NCBI RefSeq assembly: GCF_905372115.1
Contig: NZ_CAJPNR010000002.1
Location: forward strand, 62,001-126,000
Source: an uncultured Streptococcus sp.
GTDB lineage: Bacteria > Bacillota > Bacilli > Lactobacillales > Streptococcaceae
Reading direction: 5' to 3'
DNA: 64,000 nt
The notes beneath the pieces were generated by a model, which made no database searches, was not told the origin of the DNA, and saw only the letters and a program-made list of their open reading frames with translations. How positions within the stretch are numbered: the first letter of the stretch is position 1; the number at the start of each line of letters is the position of its first letter. Position numbers and translations under genes: made by a program. Of the stretch, positions 32,974-42,144 are shown piece by piece.

Positions 32974-35385
32974 ATGTCTAAATCATCCCTTCAAAAAACG
33001 GTTGTGCTTTTGAGCGCAGCGGCTCTTGCGGCAGCTGTAAATACTGTTCAGGCTGATGAGAATACTGCACCAGTCACTGCTAATCCTGCTCCAGTAGAAA
33101 GCAGCGTGGCGGAAGCAAAACCAACGACTGCTGCAAGTCCTACTGAAGCTACTGCGACACCAGAGAGCACGGAGCCTAGCTCTGCTATTTCCCCAGAAAA
33201 TACCAGTGGAAATACTGATGCTCTGATGGCTATGGCTCGCAATGTCGCGGCTACTGAGGATACTAAGCCCGTGGAGGGACAGACTGTTGATGTTCGTATC
33301 TTGGCAACGACCGACCTCCATACCAACTTGGTCAACTACGACTACTATCAGGACAAGCCAGTAGAGACCTTGGGACTGGCTAAAACAGCTGTGCTGATCG
33401 AGAAAGCAAAGAAAGAAAATCCAAATGTCCTCTTGGTAGATAATGGCGATACTATCCAAGGAACGCCGCTGGGAACCTATAAGGCCATCGTGGATCCTGT
33501 GGAGAAAGGCGAGCAGCACCCTATGTACGCTGCCCTGCAAGCTCTGGGCTTTGAAGCTGGTACGCTAGGAAACCATGAGTTCAACTACGGTCTGGACTAT
33601 CTGGACCGCGTAATCGAGACAGCAGGCATGCCTCTTGTCAATGCCAATGTGCTGGATCCAGCGACTGGTAAATTCATCTATCAGCCTTACAAAATCATCG
33701 AAAAGACCTTTACGGATACTCAGGGCCGTTTGACGACTGTCAAGATTGGTGTTACTGGGATTGTCCCGCCGCAGATTCTCAACTGGGATAAGGCAAACCT
33801 AGAAGGAAAAGTGGTCGTTCGTGACTCCGTTGAGGCTATTCGAGATATCATTCCTGAGATGCGCAAGGCAGGTGCAGACATCACTTTGGTACTTTCTCAC
33901 TCTGGTATCGGAGATGACAAGTATGAAAAAGGAGAGGAAAATGAAGGCTATCAAATCGCCAGTCTGCCAGGTGTAGATGCTGTTGTAACGGGCCACTCCC
34001 ACGCAGAATTTCCAAGTGGAAATGGATCTGGCTTCTACGAAAAATACCCTGGAGTAGACGGTGTCAACGGTAAAATCAATGGCACTCCAGTAACCATGGC
34101 TGGAAAATACGGCGACCATCTGGGCGTCATTGACCTCAAACTAAATTATACCGATGGCAAATGGAAAGTCACTGACAGCAAAGGCTCCATCCGCAAGGTA
34201 GATACCAAGTCTAATGTAGCAGATCAGCGCGTCATTGACATTGCTAAGGAATCCCATCAAGGAACTATCAACTATGTCCGCCAGCAAGTCGGCACTACGA
34301 CTGCGCCGATTACCAGCTACTTTGCTCTGGTCAAAGACGATCCATCCGTGCAAATCGTCAACAATGCCCAACTTTGGTATGCTAAGCAAGAGCTGGCTGG
34401 CACGCCTGAAGCCAATCTTCCTATCCTGTCTGCAGCAGCTCCTTTCAAGGCAGGAACTCGCGGAGATGCAACGGCCTACACAGACATTCCAGCCGGTCCT
34501 ATTGCCATCAAGAACGTAGCAGACCTCTATCTCTATGACAATGTCACTGCTATCCTCAAGGTCAACGGTGCCCAGCTCAAAGAATGGTTAGAAATGTCAG
34601 CTGGCCAATTCAATACCATTGACCCAAACAATAGCCAACCGCAAAATCTGGTCAATACTGACTACCGGACTTATAACTTTGATGTTATCGACGGTGTTAC
34701 CTATGAGTTTGACATCACCCAGCCGAACAAATACGACCGCGAAGGCAAACTGGCCAACCCAAATGCCAGCCGGGTCCGTAATCTAAAATATCAAGGCAAA
34801 GAGATTGACCCAAATCAGGAATTTATCGTCGTGACCAACAACTACCGGTCTAACGGTAACTTCCCTGGTGTTCGAGAAGCCAGCCTCAACCGTCTGCTCA
34901 ATCTGGAAAACCGCCAAGCTATCATCAACTATATCTTGGCTGTCAAAAACATCAATCCAAGTGCAGATCAGAACTGGCATTTCGCTGACACCATCAAGGG
35001 ACTGGACCTGCGCTTCCTGACAGCTGATAAGGCCAAGAACTTGATTGGTACTGACGGAGACATCGTCTATCTAGCAGCTTCTGCCCAAGAAGGATTTGGC
35101 GAATACAAATTCGTCTACGTCGCACCGAAAACTGAATCAGTGCCTATTGAGCAGACAAGCTCTCCGACTATCGCAGTCGAAGCAGCCAACCTGCAGCATA
35201 GCAAAGTAGACTTCCCTGTCTTGACTGCTCTTGACCCTAGCACAAACAAGCAAGCGTCTCACAGACAGACAGGAGCAGAAAGCCTCCCAGCAACCGGAGA
35301 AAAGACGTCCTCACTCGGAATCTTGGGACTTGTCATGACTGGACTTGCAGGAATCTTCGCCTTTAAAAAACGTGAAAGACAATAA
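32974..35385 (+). CDS. cell-wall-anchored 2',3'-cyclic-nucleotide phosphodiesterase/3'-nucleotidase (CdnP/SntA-like)
   Basis: 803 residues. Signal peptide, a Pro/Thr/Ala linker to about 100, then a metallophosphatase domain with ATTDLHTN, DNGDTIQG, GNHEFNYG and GHSHAEF (two-metal site). A 5'-nucleotidase C-terminal domain follows, then LPATG with hydrophobic tail and KKRER. Homologues CdnP of S. agalactiae and SntA of S. suis degrade cyclic nucleotides, including c-di-AMP, outside the cell. GGAG ribosome site, monocistronic. Confidence 0.85.
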   Translation: MSKSSLQKTVVLLSAAALAAAVNTVQADENTAPVTANPAPVESSVAEAKPTTAASPTEATATPESTEPSSAISPENTSGNTDALMAMARNVAATEDTKPVEGQTVDVRILATTDLHTNLVNYDYYQDKPVETLGLAKTAVLIEKAKKENPNVLLVDNGDTIQGTPLGTYKAIVDPVEKGEQHPMYAALQALGFEAGTLGNHEFNYGLDYLDRVIETAGMPLVNANVLDPATGKFIYQPYKIIEKTFTDTQGRLTTVKIGVTGIVPPQILNWDKANLEGKVVVRDSVEAIRDIIPEMRKAGADITLVLSHSGIGDDKYEKGEENEGYQIASLPGVDAVVTGHSHAEFPSGNGSGFYEKYPGVDGVNGKINGTPVTMAGKYGDHLGVIDLKLNYTDGKWKVTDSKGSIRKVDTKSNVADQRVIDIAKESHQGTINYVRQQVGTTTAPITSYFALVKDDPSVQIVNNAQLWYAKQELAGTPEANLPILSAAAPFKAGTRGDATAYTDIPAGPIAIKNVADLYLYDNVTAILKVNGAQLKEWLEMSAGQFNTIDPNNSQPQNLVNTDYRTYNFDVIDGVTYEFDITQPNKYDREGKLANPNASRVRNLKYQGKEIDPNQEFIVVTNNYRSNGNFPGVREASLNRLLNLENRQAIINYILAVKNINPSADQNWHFADTIKGLDLRFLTADKAKNLIGTDGDIVYLAASAQEGFGEYKFVYVAPKTESVPIEQTSSPTIAVEAANLQHSKVDFPVLTALDPSTNKQASHRQTGAESLPATGEKTSSLGILGLVMTGLAGIFAFKKRERQ

Positions 35386-35392
35386 TGATTAA

Positions 35393-35423
35393 AAAATCAG
35401 CAGCCAAAATAGCTGCTGATTTT
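35393..35423. terminator. bidirectional terminator
   Basis: AAAATCAGCAGC and GCTGCTGATTTT, 12-bp stem between convergent genes. Confidence 0.8.
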
Positions 35424-35428
35424 ACTTT

Positions 35429-36181
35429 TTAAAGACTGTCCTTGCTCAATTCCAACAAAACACTGACTGCAGTCAAGGCATAAAGCGGAGCGGTTTCAGC
35501 TCGCAGGATACGTGGACCTAGACTAGCGGAGACAGCCCCTGCTTGGCGAAAAACTGCTATTTCTTCTGACGAGAGACCGCCCTCCGGTCCGAAGATAAAG
35601 AGGACTTTTGCGCCGGCTGCCAAGCCCAACAGAGCCCGGACTAGAGCTGCAGTTTCCCCTTCTTTGGCCGATTCTTCATAGGCCACGATGATGCGGTCAA
35701 AGTCTGCCAAAGCCGCCAGAAAGGCTGCCTTTTTATCAAAGAGCCGAACCTCCGGAATCAAGTTTCGCTTGCTCTGCTCTGCTGCTCCCTGGGCAATTTT
35801 CTCCAGCTTTTCACTCTTTTTGGATAGCTTTTTGCCATCCCACTTAACCACCGACCAGTCAGCTGGAAAGGCCCAGATAGCACTGGCTCCCAGCTCTGTT
35901 GCCTTTTGAGTGATAAACTCCAACTTGTCACCCTTGGGAAAACCGGAAGCAATGGTCACTTGAACCGGCAGCTCGGTATTGTCTGCTAGCTCCTCCAAGA
36001 TTTCCAAACTCTGCTGGCTGGGATCCAATACCCGAGCCAGCCGTTTTATGCCATCATCAAAGACCAGCGTAACTTGGTCGCCCTCTTTGAGCCGCATGAC
36101 TGAAAACATATGTTTGGCCGTGTCCTTATCCGTGACCACCAGAGGAGACTGAGGATTTCCTTTTATAAAATACTGTTGCAT
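35429..36181 (-). CDS. rsmE: 16S rRNA (uracil1498-N3)-methyltransferase
   Basis: 250 residues of the SPOUT family. The knot motifs FIFGPEGGLSSEEI and SLGPRILRAETA bind S-adenosylmethionine. It methylates U1498 in the decoding region of the 30S subunit. The ATG immediately follows the prmA stop, so the pair is translationally coupled. Confidence 0.92.
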   Translation of the reverse strand: MQQYFIKGNPQSPLVVTDKDTAKHMFSVMRLKEGDQVTLVFDDGIKRLARVLDPSQQSLEILEELADNTELPVQVTIASGFPKGDKLEFITQKATELGASAIWAFPADWSVVKWDGKKLSKKSEKLEKIAQGAAEQSKRNLIPEVRLFDKKAAFLAALADFDRIIVAYEESAKEGETAALVRALLGLAAGAKVLFIFGPEGGLSSEEIAVFRQAGAVSASLGPRILRAETAPLYALTAVSVLLELSKDSL

Positions 36182-37138
36182 CTAACCACCTATCACGCCT
36201 GAAATATCCTGCGTTTTCTTAAAGACACAGGCATTCCATTCACCCTGAATCATATGCGTTTCCAGGAAAAATCCTGCTGCTTCTGCTGACTCGCGCACCA
36301 TTTCCCACTTCTCAGAAATGATCCCACTCATAATCAGATAGCCCTCATCCTTGACTAGACGATAAGCATCATCTGTCAGATGGATGAGAATATCGGCCAA
36401 GATATTGGCAACAATGACATCCGCCTCGATTTCTACGCCTCGGAGAAGATCACCTGGCGCCACATGAATGTTCTCCATACCTGGATTAAGCTCGATATTT
36501 TCCTGCGCCACTCGAACCGCTACCTCATCTAAATCATAGGCGTAGATGTCCTTAGCGCCTAAGAGAGAGCTGGCAATGGAGAGGACGCCGCTGCCTGTAC
36601 CCACATCCAACACCGTTTCTCCGCCCCGCAAGACCTGCTCCAGCGCAAAGAGGCTCATCTTGGTCGTCGGATGAGTGCCTGTACCAAAGGCCATACCAGG
36701 ATCCAGCTTGATAATCTTCTCACTAGCTGTCGCCTCATACTCCGTCCAGGACGGCACAATTGTCAAGTCATGGGTGATACGAGCCGGCTCAAAGTATTTC
36801 TTCCAGTTATCCGCCCAGTCTTCCTCAGCCAGTTCCTGCCGAGTCAGCTGAATATCTCCCGTCTTTAATCCGAAGTCATCCAGCTCAGCCAAACGCTCAT
36901 TAGCCTTGGCCGCAATGGCCTCTATATCCACCGAATCCGGGTAGTAGCCGGTAATCCGGACCCGTTCGCTCTGCTCCACTTCTGGAAAAAGCTCGCCGTA
37001 CTGGTCGACCTGCCCCAGATAATCTGCACTGTCATCAATGGCCACACCCTGACTGCCCAGCTCAATCAGAATATTAGAGGCCGCTTCCTCCGCCTCCCGC
37101 TTCACTTCAATCGTTAATTCTTGCCAAGTGTCCATCAT
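36182..37138 (-). CDS. prmA: ribosomal protein L11 methyltransferase
   Basis: 318 residues. The class I methyltransferase motif VLDVGTGSGVLSIA and the later VANILADILIHL place it as PrmA, which trimethylates L11. Two adjacent ATGs (37138, 37135) are both possible; no clear ribosome site is seen. First of the prmA-rsmE pair. Confidence 0.92.
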   Translation of the reverse strand: MMDTWQELTIEVKREAEEAASNILIELGSQGVAIDDSADYLGQVDQYGELFPEVEQSERVRITGYYPDSVDIEAIAAKANERLAELDDFGLKTGDIQLTRQELAEEDWADNWKKYFEPARITHDLTIVPSWTEYEATASEKIIKLDPGMAFGTGTHPTTKMSLFALEQVLRGGETVLDVGTGSGVLSIASSLLGAKDIYAYDLDEVAVRVAQENIELNPGMENIHVAPGDLLRGVEIEADVIVANILADILIHLTDDAYRLVKDEGYLIMSGIISEKWEMVRESAEAAGFFLETHMIQGEWNACVFKKTQDISGVIGG

Positions 37139-37188
37139 TAAAATACCAAGCCCGTAAAACCTAAGACCAAAATAGGAAATTCTCTGAC

Positions 37189-37265
37189 GACGCTTGCGTC
37201 TATGAGAACCTTATCTTTTTTGACACAGTGTTTAGGGCAGGTTCAGTTTAGAAATTTAACTGAAC
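37189..37265. promoter_or_regulatory. inverted repeats between the GNAT gene and prmA
   Basis: GACGC-TT-GCGTC (37189-37200) and GTTCAGTT/AACTGAAC (37241-37265) are perfect arms. Neither has a T run, so they may be RNA hairpins in a read-through transcript or operators rather than terminators. Confidence 0.35.
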
Positions 37266-37279
37266 AATCCTTTCTTTGT

Positions 37280-37750
37280 TTATTTCATTGTTTTCGTCAT
37301 ATAGACCATATCCATGCCCTCTTTTTCGGGCTCCGTATGGGTCTGATGATAGCCGTTTTTCTCATAAAAAGCCACCATGCCTTTATCTTGGAAAACCGTG
37401 CACAAATCCCATTGCATAACGGTGGAGAATTTCTCCTCTATCAGACCAAGCCCATCAGAGCCATATCCTTTATTCTGGTACTCTGGCAAAATCGCCACTG
37501 TCCCAATCCAGCCTGCTGTCTGTTCGTCATTTGTATTCAAGCGAATAAAGCCCAGAATCTTCTCGTCGTCTTTGACAAAATAATAAAAACTATTAGGCCG
37601 CTCAACCAGCTTCCAGCGAATCCGCTCTCGCTCCTCCAGATAGGGGTCGTATTGATCATGATATTTTTCATAAACAGCCTTAAAACTCGCTCGCTGAATG
37701 GCAATAATGGTCTCTAAATCCTCAGCTCCTGCCCGCTCAATATGAATCAT
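37280..37750 (-). CDS. GNAT-family N-acetyltransferase
   Basis: 156 residues. Acetyl-CoA-binding motif VAILPEYQNKGYGSDGL and a late FYEKNGYH are typical of GNAT enzymes. The substrate is unknown. It overlaps the stop of the Nudix gene by four bases (ATGA). Confidence 0.85.
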   Translation of the reverse strand: MIHIERAGAEDLETIIAIQRASFKAVYEKYHDQYDPYLEERERIRWKLVERPNSFYYFVKDDEKILGFIRLNTNDEQTAGWIGTVAILPEYQNKGYGSDGLGLIEEKFSTVMQWDLCTVFQDKGMVAFYEKNGYHQTHTEPEKEGMDMVYMTKTMK

Positions 37751-38199
37751 GCTCGTACCTCCAAATAATCTCTCAACCTGTCCTGCAGCTGCGGAATAAC
37801 CTTTTCATCTGATAAGAACTGGCTCACATCCATCATCTGATAAGCCTGTCCCTCATCGCCAAAGACGATGCTGACAAATTCATCCTGAGTGATGGTTCCC
37901 ACCATAAAAATAGAGGTTTTGTCTGGATCAAGCATTCCTTGATATTCCTTAGCCCAGACAATATCCGCTTCTTCAAGCTTCAAACCAAGCTCTTCAAAAA
38001 CCTCCCTTTGTACGCATTCAAAAGGCGTTTCCTCGTCCTCTCGGCCACCGCCCGGCAACTCCCACATATTGGGCCAAGGAATGGTTGAAATATCGTCTCG
38101 CAAGATAGTCAACAACTTGTCATCACTGATCAAGGCAATCTTGCAGCCAGAAAACTCCATCTGTTTGTGCAGCAAATCTAGTCCTTCAGCATTTGCCAT
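37747..38199 (-). CDS. Nudix hydrolase
   Basis: 150 residues. A complete Nudix box (GGGREDEETPFECVQREVFEELGL pattern, beginning about residue 50) binds Mg and cleaves nucleoside diphosphate-X compounds. AGGAGG five bases before the ATG at 38199 supports this start; a GTG two codons upstream overlaps the ribosome site. It lies between DUF3013 and GNAT genes in one unit. Confidence 0.85.
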   Translation of the reverse strand: MANAEGLDLLHKQMEFSGCKIALISDDKLLTILRDDISTIPWPNMWELPGGGREDEETPFECVQREVFEELGLKLEEADIVWAKEYQGMLDPDKTSIFMVGTITQDEFVSIVFGDEGQAYQMMDVSQFLSDEKVIPQLQDRLRDYLEVRA

Positions 38200-38208
38200 A
38201 AGCACCTC

Positions 38209-38679
38209 CTAATACCTCGGATAGGAATAAAAGTCAGTCTCAATCAAATCCGCTCTGCCATTTTCAAAAGCCTCAGCATTCCAAGCTATCTCAAACTCTG
38301 CTGCCTCTGGATCTGCTAAGAAGTCCATGAGCGCATCAAGGCCAGACTCAGCCGTTTGGGTTAGGAAATCTACGAAATAAGCCAGAAACTCCCGTGACAG
38401 CCCCTTCTTAGGCTCATAGGGCAGGGTAGCCAGATAGTCCTCGGCCTCAAAACGAGACTTGACCGGATTGTAGAAAAGCACGGCTTCCTCAAAATAAATA
38501 TCCTCAGCTGAGGCATTACCCTCAGCATCAACCGTCTCAATCCCGCCTGGATTTTGAACCTCAAGGAGAAAGGCTACTTCCACTGCATGATTCTTCTTGT
38601 CCCAGTTTATCTCATAGTCAAAAGGAAAGCTCTTCCCCATTTCCTCGTCCAATATCTCCAAAAAACCGTACTTAGCCAT
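38209..38679 (-). CDS. DUF3013 family protein
   Basis: 156 residues, very acidic, soluble. The sequence (NWDKKNHAVEVAFLLEVQN, GLSREFLAYFVDFLTQ) matches the streptococcal DUF3013 family near prmA. Function unknown. First gene of a DUF3013-Nudix-GNAT unit that may continue into prmA-rsmE. Confidence 0.75.
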   Translation of the reverse strand: MAKYGFLEILDEEMGKSFPFDYEINWDKKNHAVEVAFLLEVQNPGGIETVDAEGNASAEDIYFEEAVLFYNPVKSRFEAEDYLATLPYEPKKGLSREFLAYFVDFLTQTAESGLDALMDFLADPEAAEFEIAWNAEAFENGRADLIETDFYSYPRY

Positions 38680-38766
38680 GATTTCCTCTTTTCATTGTGA
38701 TAAAATATTACTATCTACAATAGTAACACAAAAAGCCAAGAAAAACACTTGCAGAAAGGAAATCTT

Positions 38767-40035
38767 ATGCCAGAAAACCTCGCCCTGCGCATGCGGCCGA
38801 CCAGCATTGATCAAATCATCGGCCAGCAGCATCTGGTCGGACCTGGAAAAATCATCCACCGTATGGTTGAAGCTAACCGCCTGTCCTCGATGATTCTCTA
38901 CGGGCCACCCGGTATCGGCAAAACCTCCATCGCCTCAGCTATTGCCGGCACAACTAAATATGCCTTCCGTACCTTTAACGCCACCGTAGATAGCAAGAAA
39001 CGCCTGCAGGAGATTGCTGAAGAGGCTAAATTTTCTGGCGGCCTGGTTCTCCTGCTGGATGAGATTCACCGCTTAGATAAAACAAAACAAGACTTTCTAC
39101 TGCCGCTCTTAGAAAGCGGTCTAGTCATCATGATTGGAGCAACGACAGAAAATCCTTTCTTTTCTGTCACCCCTGCCATCCGCAGCCGGGTTCAGATATT
39201 TGAGCTTGAGCCCCTCAGCAACGAAGACATCTGGACAGCCATTCAGCTAGCCTTGACGGATAAGGAGCGAGGATTTGATTTCCCAGTGGAGCTAGATGAT
39301 GAAGCTCTGGATTTCATTGCTATCTCTACCAACGGAGACCTGCGCTCCGCCTATAACTCGCTGGACCTAGCCGTACTCTCTACCCCAGAAGATGACAAGG
39401 GCATTCGCCACATCACGCTCAATGTCATGGAAAACAGCCTGCAAAAGAGCTATATCACCATGGATAAGGACGGAGACGGCCATTACGATGTCCTCTCTGC
39501 CCTGCAGAAGTCCATCCGTGGCTCCGATGTCAATGCCAGTCTCCACTACGCAGCTCGCCTCGTTGAGGCAGGAGACCTGCCTAGCCTAGCTCGACGCTTG
39601 ACCGTTATCGCTTACGAAGATATTGGACTGGCAAATCCAGACGCTCAAGTTCATACCGTTACAGCTCTGGAGGCTGCCCAGCGGATTGGCTTTCCTGAAG
39701 CCCGTATCCTTATTGCCAATATTGTTATCGATCTGGCTCTATCTCCTAAGTCCAACTCAGCCTATCTAGCCATGGACAAGGCCTTAGCTGACTTACGAAA
39801 GAATGGAAATCTTCCTATTCCCCGCCATTTACGAGACGGCCACTATGCCAGCAGCAAGGAATTGGGCAATGCACAGGACTATCTCTATCCTCACTCCTAT
39901 CCTGGCAATTGGGTCAGGCAGGACTATCTACCCGACAAGATAAAAGACGCCAATTATTTCACTCCTAATGAGAATGGCAAATACGAGCGAGCCCTTGGAA
40001 TGACCAAGGATAAGATTGATGACTTAAAAAAATGA
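38767..40035 (+). CDS. rarA: replication-associated recombination ATPase RarA/MgsA
   Basis: 422 residues. AAA+ motifs: Walker A GPPGIGKTS (46-54), Walker B LLLDEIHRL, sensor 1 GATTENP, then the RarA C-terminal domain for tetramer and SSB contacts. It acts at stalled replication forks. AAAGGAAA six bases upstream supports the ATG at 38767. The 6S RNA gene follows. Confidence 0.9.
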   Translation: MPENLALRMRPTSIDQIIGQQHLVGPGKIIHRMVEANRLSSMILYGPPGIGKTSIASAIAGTTKYAFRTFNATVDSKKRLQEIAEEAKFSGGLVLLLDEIHRLDKTKQDFLLPLLESGLVIMIGATTENPFFSVTPAIRSRVQIFELEPLSNEDIWTAIQLALTDKERGFDFPVELDDEALDFIAISTNGDLRSAYNSLDLAVLSTPEDDKGIRHITLNVMENSLQKSYITMDKDGDGHYDVLSALQKSIRGSDVNASLHYAARLVEAGDLPSLARRLTVIAYEDIGLANPDAQVHTVTALEAAQRIGFPEARILIANIVIDLALSPKSNSAYLAMDKALADLRKNGNLPIPRHLRDGHYASSKELGNAQDYLYPHSYPGNWVRQDYLPDKIKDANYFTPNENGKYERALGMTKDKIDDLKK

Positions 40036-40067
40036 TGACATCGTTTGCAAAAAATCACATTTTTCTC

Positions 40068-40095
40068 TTGAATTTTTCAAAATTTATGGTATCAT
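40068..40095 (+). promoter_or_regulatory. promoter of 6S RNA
   Basis: TTGAAT (40068-40073), 16 bp, TATCAT (40090-40095) with a TGG extension. Confidence 0.6.
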
Positions 40096-40103
40096 AATTA
40101 TAG

Positions 40104-40296
40104 AAACGCTGTGGTGTACGACTTCACACTTAAGTGTTGACCGACTATTTTTTGTATTATTAGGGAAACAAAAGACTTCTAACAGCATGCAAGCCGTGTC
40201 ACGCGGAAGCAGCTTCAGTTAGAGCGAGTTGCCCACCTGCTTAATTGCGCGGGTTCAATACAAATCGTGAAGGTCCGGCACCAATACAGCTTTTTC
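40104..40296 (+). ncRNA. ssrS: 6S RNA
   Basis: About 190 bases between rarA and tRNA-Lys. The ends pair (GCTGTGGTG near 40109 with CACCAATACAGC before 40290) to form the closing stem, and the interior is largely self-complementary with a central open region. 6S RNA mimics an open promoter and holds sigma-70 RNA polymerase in stationary phase. Location next to tRNA-Lys is as in pneumococcus. Ends are approximate. Confidence 0.75.
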
Positions 40297-40300
40297 TATT

Positions 40301-40373
40301 GCCTCCTTAGCTCAGCTGGCAGAGCAGCGGACTCTTAATCCGTGGGTCGCAGGTTCGATCCCTGCAGGGGGCA
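40301..40373 (+). tRNA. tRNA-Lys (CUU)
   Basis: 73 bases folding as a cloverleaf: acceptor GCCTCCT/AGGGGGC, D arm, anticodon loop CTCTTAA with anticodon CTT, and T arm GCAGG-TTCGATC-CCTGC. It reads AAG. CCA is not encoded. Confidence 0.93.
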
Positions 40374-40388
40374 TAGAAATAGATAAGG

Positions 40389-40413
40389 AAAAGCCTTGAT
40401 TTACAAGGCTTTT
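40389..40413 (+). terminator. terminator of the 6S RNA/tRNA-Lys unit
   Basis: AAAAGCCTTG and CAAGGCTTTT stem with T run. Confidence 0.8.
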
Positions 40414-40465
40414 TTGTTTGTACTTTTATTGGTTATTCAAATCTTTCTCAATTTTAAAACGTATA

Positions 40466-41569
40466 TCACAGCTTCCCTTCCTCTATCTCTTTTAAAAATC
40501 TTGTCATATAGATCAAGTGTCCTTTATTTGTATGTACATTAGCATCTAGGTATTCCAAGCATTTCCTAGCTCTAGGAGTGACTGAATATAGAGCCTTTAT
40601 CTTTTCCCTCATTTCTAATGCCTCTAATACCAGCTCTTCATCTTTCTTTGCTTCTTCTTGGGATTGCTTCAATTCTGATTGTTTTAGCTCCTTTAATACC
40701 TTTACTTTTTCAGCAATATCTGTTAAATTACTCAGCTTTTCTTCATATTCGCTTCTTATACTGTTTCCTTGTTGTTGTAGCCATTTTTTTAATTCTTCAA
40801 AGCTCTCATAAAGGTTCTTCCGTTTTAGCAGCTTTATCTCCTCTTCTCTTTGGAGCCGCTCCTCCTCTAATTTCCTTTCCTCTTCTAACTTATTTTTCCG
40901 TTCAATTTCCTCTTGTTCCCGCAACCGAGCAAGCCTCTCCTCTTCTTTTTGTTTAGCAACTCTATTCCTCTTCTCAGCCTCCTGCTCCTCTTGCTTCGCC
41001 TCCTTCCTCCACTGTTTCAATTTTTCTTTGTAGCTTTCAATATCAAATATTTCATTAAGTTCTGGATGAAGATAATCATTTATGACATAAATGATACGCT
41101 CAATCTTATTATACGCCAACTGACGTTCCTCATTTTTTCTGCTTAAAGCCATTTTAAAAAGAATATAATCGTTCCATGGATTAAACTCATTTTCTTTATC
41201 CTCTTTAAAATAACCCTTACTATAAAAATCTTCCAGCATCTCTTCATCCATCACTTCACGAAGATCTTCAAACTTTAGATTCTTTTTTAATTTATAAATT
41301 TTTTCTGCTCTCTTTATACTTTTAGTTAGTTCTTCATTTTCAAACTTCTCAATACAGGAAGAACCGATTGGAGAAAGCTCTATCCCAGAGACATCATTCC
41401 TAGTAATAGCAAATACCTTCTTGAGGCTTTTATGACCGCATAAACAACTTTGTTTTCTATCAGCATCAATTTTTACAAGTTCGGCTTTTGTCCACTCCAT
41501 TTTTGCCTCTTCCCAATTATCCGCAATACTCAGTTCAATAACTGTCTCTTTCAATAGTTCCTCTGACAT
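40466..41569 (-). CDS. Cys-rich N-terminal domain and long coiled coil, unknown function
   Basis: 367 residues, AT-rich. The N-terminal part has C42-L-C44-G-H46 and C72 (SSCIEKF), a likely zinc or metal site. A highly charged Glu/Lys/Arg coiled coil follows (about 180-320). Ribosome site AAGGAGATA; promoter TTCTCA-N17-TATACT with -10 at 41645-41640. Base composition and isolation beside a tRNA gene suggest acquired DNA, but no integrase or att duplicate is seen. I do not recognise the family. Confidence 0.65.
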   Translation of the reverse strand: MSEELLKETVIELSIADNWEEAKMEWTKAELVKIDADRKQSCLCGHKSLKKVFAITRNDVSGIELSPIGSSCIEKFENEELTKSIKRAEKIYKLKKNLKFEDLREVMDEEMLEDFYSKGYFKEDKENEFNPWNDYILFKMALSRKNEERQLAYNKIERIIYVINDYLHPELNEIFDIESYKEKLKQWRKEAKQEEQEAEKRNRVAKQKEEERLARLREQEEIERKNKLEEERKLEEERLQREEEIKLLKRKNLYESFEELKKWLQQQGNSIRSEYEEKLSNLTDIAEKVKVLKELKQSELKQSQEEAKKDEELVLEALEMREKIKALYSVTPRARKCLEYLDANVHTNKGHLIYMTRFLKEIEEGKL

Positions 41570-41709
41570 TTTTATATCTCCTTATTCCAAATGTTGGTTC
41601 CTCAAATTGAGTGAATCTTCTCCTCAGATTTCTAGTACAAGTATAACAAAAAAGAAGATAATTGAGAACGTATACATTTAATCCTCTAGATCATTTCCAC
41701 ACAAAAAAT

Positions 41710-41738
41710 CCCCTTCCTTTAGGCACAAAAAGAAGGGG
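41710..41738 (-). terminator. minus-strand terminator-like hairpin
   Basis: CCCCTTC and GAAGGGG arms followed on the minus strand by ATTTTTTG. No gene is seen immediately upstream on that strand. Confidence 0.5.
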
Positions 41739-42108
41739 CATCGCATAGAAAAAACTACGAGAGAAGACTGAAGCAAAATATGTTTGACGAAAACCTGATA
41801 AAGATGGTCACACACCGAGCATATTCCTAAGGATGTCTTATAATTTTTTTGATTTAGGAATTAAGAAAGATTATATATCAAGTTTTGATATGCCTCACGC
41901 TTGCATATCCAAGCGGCTTTCCCCGTAGTTCTGAACAACTAATTTGTTCTAGGAAACATCTTAGTTGCTTTTTATTTTAAAACAACTATATTACGGAACA
42001 TCACAGTCTTGATTAACAAAAGGATACAAGATAGTGACTGATTGTAAAAAACATTCTTAATTCTTCTTTCTAAAAAGCGACCACTGCTAATTCGGAGTTG
42101 GAATAAAA
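41739..42108. other. intergenic region rich in hairpins, no gene seen
   Basis: No plausible open frame. It holds GATATGC/GCATATC (about 41887-41910) and GAACAA/TTGTTC (about 41932-41949). With a terminator-like hairpin at its left end it could be a small RNA read leftward, or decayed DNA. Confidence 0.3.
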
Positions 42109-42136
42109 AATCTCTGTCCCTTAAGGGAACAGAGAT
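42109..42136 (-). terminator. terminator of the Cna-B adhesin gene
   Basis: ATCTCTGT and ACAGAGAT with inner CCCTTAAGGG, then T run on the minus strand. Confidence 0.8.
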
Positions 42137-42144
42137 GAAATAAG

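Noticed and set aside
40301..41569. Possible integrated element at tRNA-Lys
   Set aside because: No integrase and no second copy of the tRNA 3' end were found nearby.
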